Origin: Spirirestis rafaelensis WJT71-NPBG6
GTDB lineage: Bacteria > Cyanobacteriota > Cyanobacteriia > Cyanobacteriales > Nostocaceae
Assembly (NCBI GenBank): GCA_019359015.1
Contig: JAHHID010000039.1
Location: forward strand, 1-63,666
DNA length: 63,666 nt
Direction of reading: 5' to 3'
In this document: positions 62,992-63,666 of the stretch, piece after piece
Numbering within the stretch: the stretch's first letter is position 1
How the letters are laid out: each line of letters starts with the position of its first letter
The notes under the pieces: generated by a model
The model's database searches: none
What the model was told of the DNA's origin: nothing
What the model saw: only the letters and a program-made list of their open reading frames with translations
Made by a program: the position numbers and the translations under genes

Positions 62992-63376
62992 GAAAGAGGG
63001 AAAGGGGAAGCAGGGGGAGCAGGGGGAGAGATGAGCGTTAGTTGCTAAATCATCCCGCTAATATACAACGTCAGAATTGTCATAGTACTTACGCAAAAAC
63101 TCTCCCAAACTCCTAAGTAGGTAGGTGGGAAAATTTCTAGCTATGTCATTGCGTTCGCCCTTGGCGTTACCGTAGAGTACGGAGCGTAAAGCCTTCGGCA
63201 TAGCTTCTCTAGGAGACGCTCCGCGAACGCTTAACGCGGAGCGTGTCGCAGACAAGCAATCACAAGGATTCCAAACGTTTTACATTTTGTTACGTAGTTA
63301 GGTTTATTTGTGCCTGCCTACTTATTTATCTGTGCTCTCTGTGTCCTCTGCGGTTCCTTTTTCCATAATTTTGCGC
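62992..63376. other. Repeat-rich intergenic region
   Basis: This 385-bp gap begins with AGCAGGGGG-type short repeats and contains, at about 63163-63250, palindromic pieces (GGAGCGTAAAGCCTTCGGCA, GGAGACGCTCCGCGAACGC) of the dispersed cyanobacterial type. No gene was found. Confidence 0.5.
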
Positions 63377-63523
63377 TCATTCCTGTTTAAGTTCGATTGC
63401 TTTGAGCTTGGAACTCGAAACTTCGTGCTGGTAACTCGAAACTTCCTGGAGATACGCAGCTAAATGCACTGCTGTAGTCGGCTTCCCCACCCCACCCTTG
63501 AACCCAAGGATGGTAATTATCAT
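63377..63523 (-). pseudogene. ParA N-terminal fragment
   Basis: ATG 63523 opens a 48-codon frame that begins MIITILGFKGGVGKPTTAVH. This is the deviant Walker A start of a ParA-type partition ATPase, normally KGGVGKTTTA, with Pro in place of the first Thr. Homology ends at about residue 26, and the remaining residues come from GAAGTTTCGAGTT direct repeats, so the ATPase core is lost. It is a relic of a partition, plasmid or integrated element. It is next to the IS-like terminus at 63545. Confidence 0.75.
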
Positions 63524-63544
63524 GGCTGGAGACCTGAATCTTTA

Positions 63545-63666
63545 CAAGTATTGAAGCAGAAAGCCCACCAGTAACAGCCTGAAAATCCAAAAAATTTTCA
63601 GGCTGTTACGTCCTTCAGGGGTGGGATGAATGCGAAGCACCTTTAGGTGCAGTCCCTTCGTTAGCG
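63545..63666 (-). mobile_element. Probable IS200/IS605-type right end carrying a nested palindrome
   Basis: On the minus strand, GCATTCATCCCACC and, further on, GGTGGGCTTTCTGCTTC resemble the two arms of the end hairpin of IS605-type elements in cyanobacteria. If so, a tnpB-like gene would lie beyond the right edge of the window. A perfect 16-bp palindrome (63571-63609) interrupts the two arms. I recognise this by resemblance only; no transposase is visible. Confidence 0.45.
63571..63609. repeat. Perfect 16-bp palindrome with a 7-nt loop
   Basis: GTAACAGCCTGAAAAT (63571-63586) and its exact reverse complement (63594-63609) surround CCAAAAA. It may be a small inserted element or a transcription terminator. 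It splits the IS-like end described at 63545-63666. Confidence 0.8.

Noticed and set aside
63387-63590. 67-residue minus-strand frame
   Set aside because: A different frame of the ParA relic and palindrome region; the ParA frame at 63377-63523 explains the sequence better.

Overview
The window is cyanobacterial chromosome. It carries petB/petD of the cytochrome b6f complex, a CtpA-type D1 protease, a CpcS-type phycobilin lyase beside a HEAT-repeat protein, and a DUF29 gene. The palindrome GCGATCGC (HIP1) recurs throughout, and there are many 7-bp tandem repeats and short palindromic repeats of the kind common in filamentous, heterocyst-forming lineages. I infer a Nostocales-like organism; no species can be named from the sequence. 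No rRNA, tRNA, CRISPR array or intact transposase gene was recognised.

Layout. 1-3.2 kb: a FecR-type surface protein cut by the left edge, divergent from a proline-rich beta-barrel protein. 3.2-10 kb: a rhodanese, a broken MnmC-like methyltransferase, an HD-GYP response regulator, glmU, a DUF29 gene with an in-frame stop, an isoaspartyl peptidase and a small DUF2256 protein. 10.4-13.5 kb: a 5'-truncated ATPase-domain signalling gene abutting a 21-bp minisatellite, then a TPR/CHAT gene truncated before its catalytic residues. 13.6-20.2 kb: pyrD, conserved membrane and pentapeptide-repeat proteins, and islands of short mobile repeats. 20.5-23.7 kb: a glycosyltransferase, a GDP-mannose dehydratase and an RsbW-like ATPase. 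23.9-33.4 kb: petD, petB, ctpA, a degenerate metallo-beta-lactamase fold, a site-2 protease, a repeat-built coiled-coil protein, cpcS, a HEAT protein and a methyltransferase.

33.7-41.7 kb: a sugar symporter, a phosphoribosyltransferase, a phosphate-uptake operon (arsR-pstS-pstC-pstA-pstB) headed by an ArsR-family repressor, an AEC transporter and a VanY-type carboxypeptidase. 41.8-51 kb: two tandem PBP2 genes, a polyamine transporter (potA, potD, potB, with no potC seen), murQ and a DUF3110 protein. 51.4-63.7 kb: a 2086-residue TamB-like protein, a Rieske oxygenase with a linked AraC regulator, a broken antitoxin-like gene, an orphan sugar-ABC permease, DUF3891 and GIY-YIG proteins, and a decayed end with a ParA fragment next to what looks like an IS200/IS605-type terminus.

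The strongest regulatory signal precedes the pst operon. Three TTAA blocks spaced exactly 11 bp (Pho-box-like) lie just upstream of a perfect 12-2-12 inverted repeat, the classical ArsR/SmtB operator geometry, and the first gene is an ArsR-family protein. Together they suggest phosphate uptake under both phosphate control and an ArsR-type signal. A second clear signal is a 13-bp direct repeat with a 20-bp period between the AraC gene and the Rieske gene. The other theme is erosion: at least six genes are broken or truncated, several beside short tandem or palindromic repeats, and repeat DNA has entered reading frames in pstA, tamB and the beta-barrel gene.
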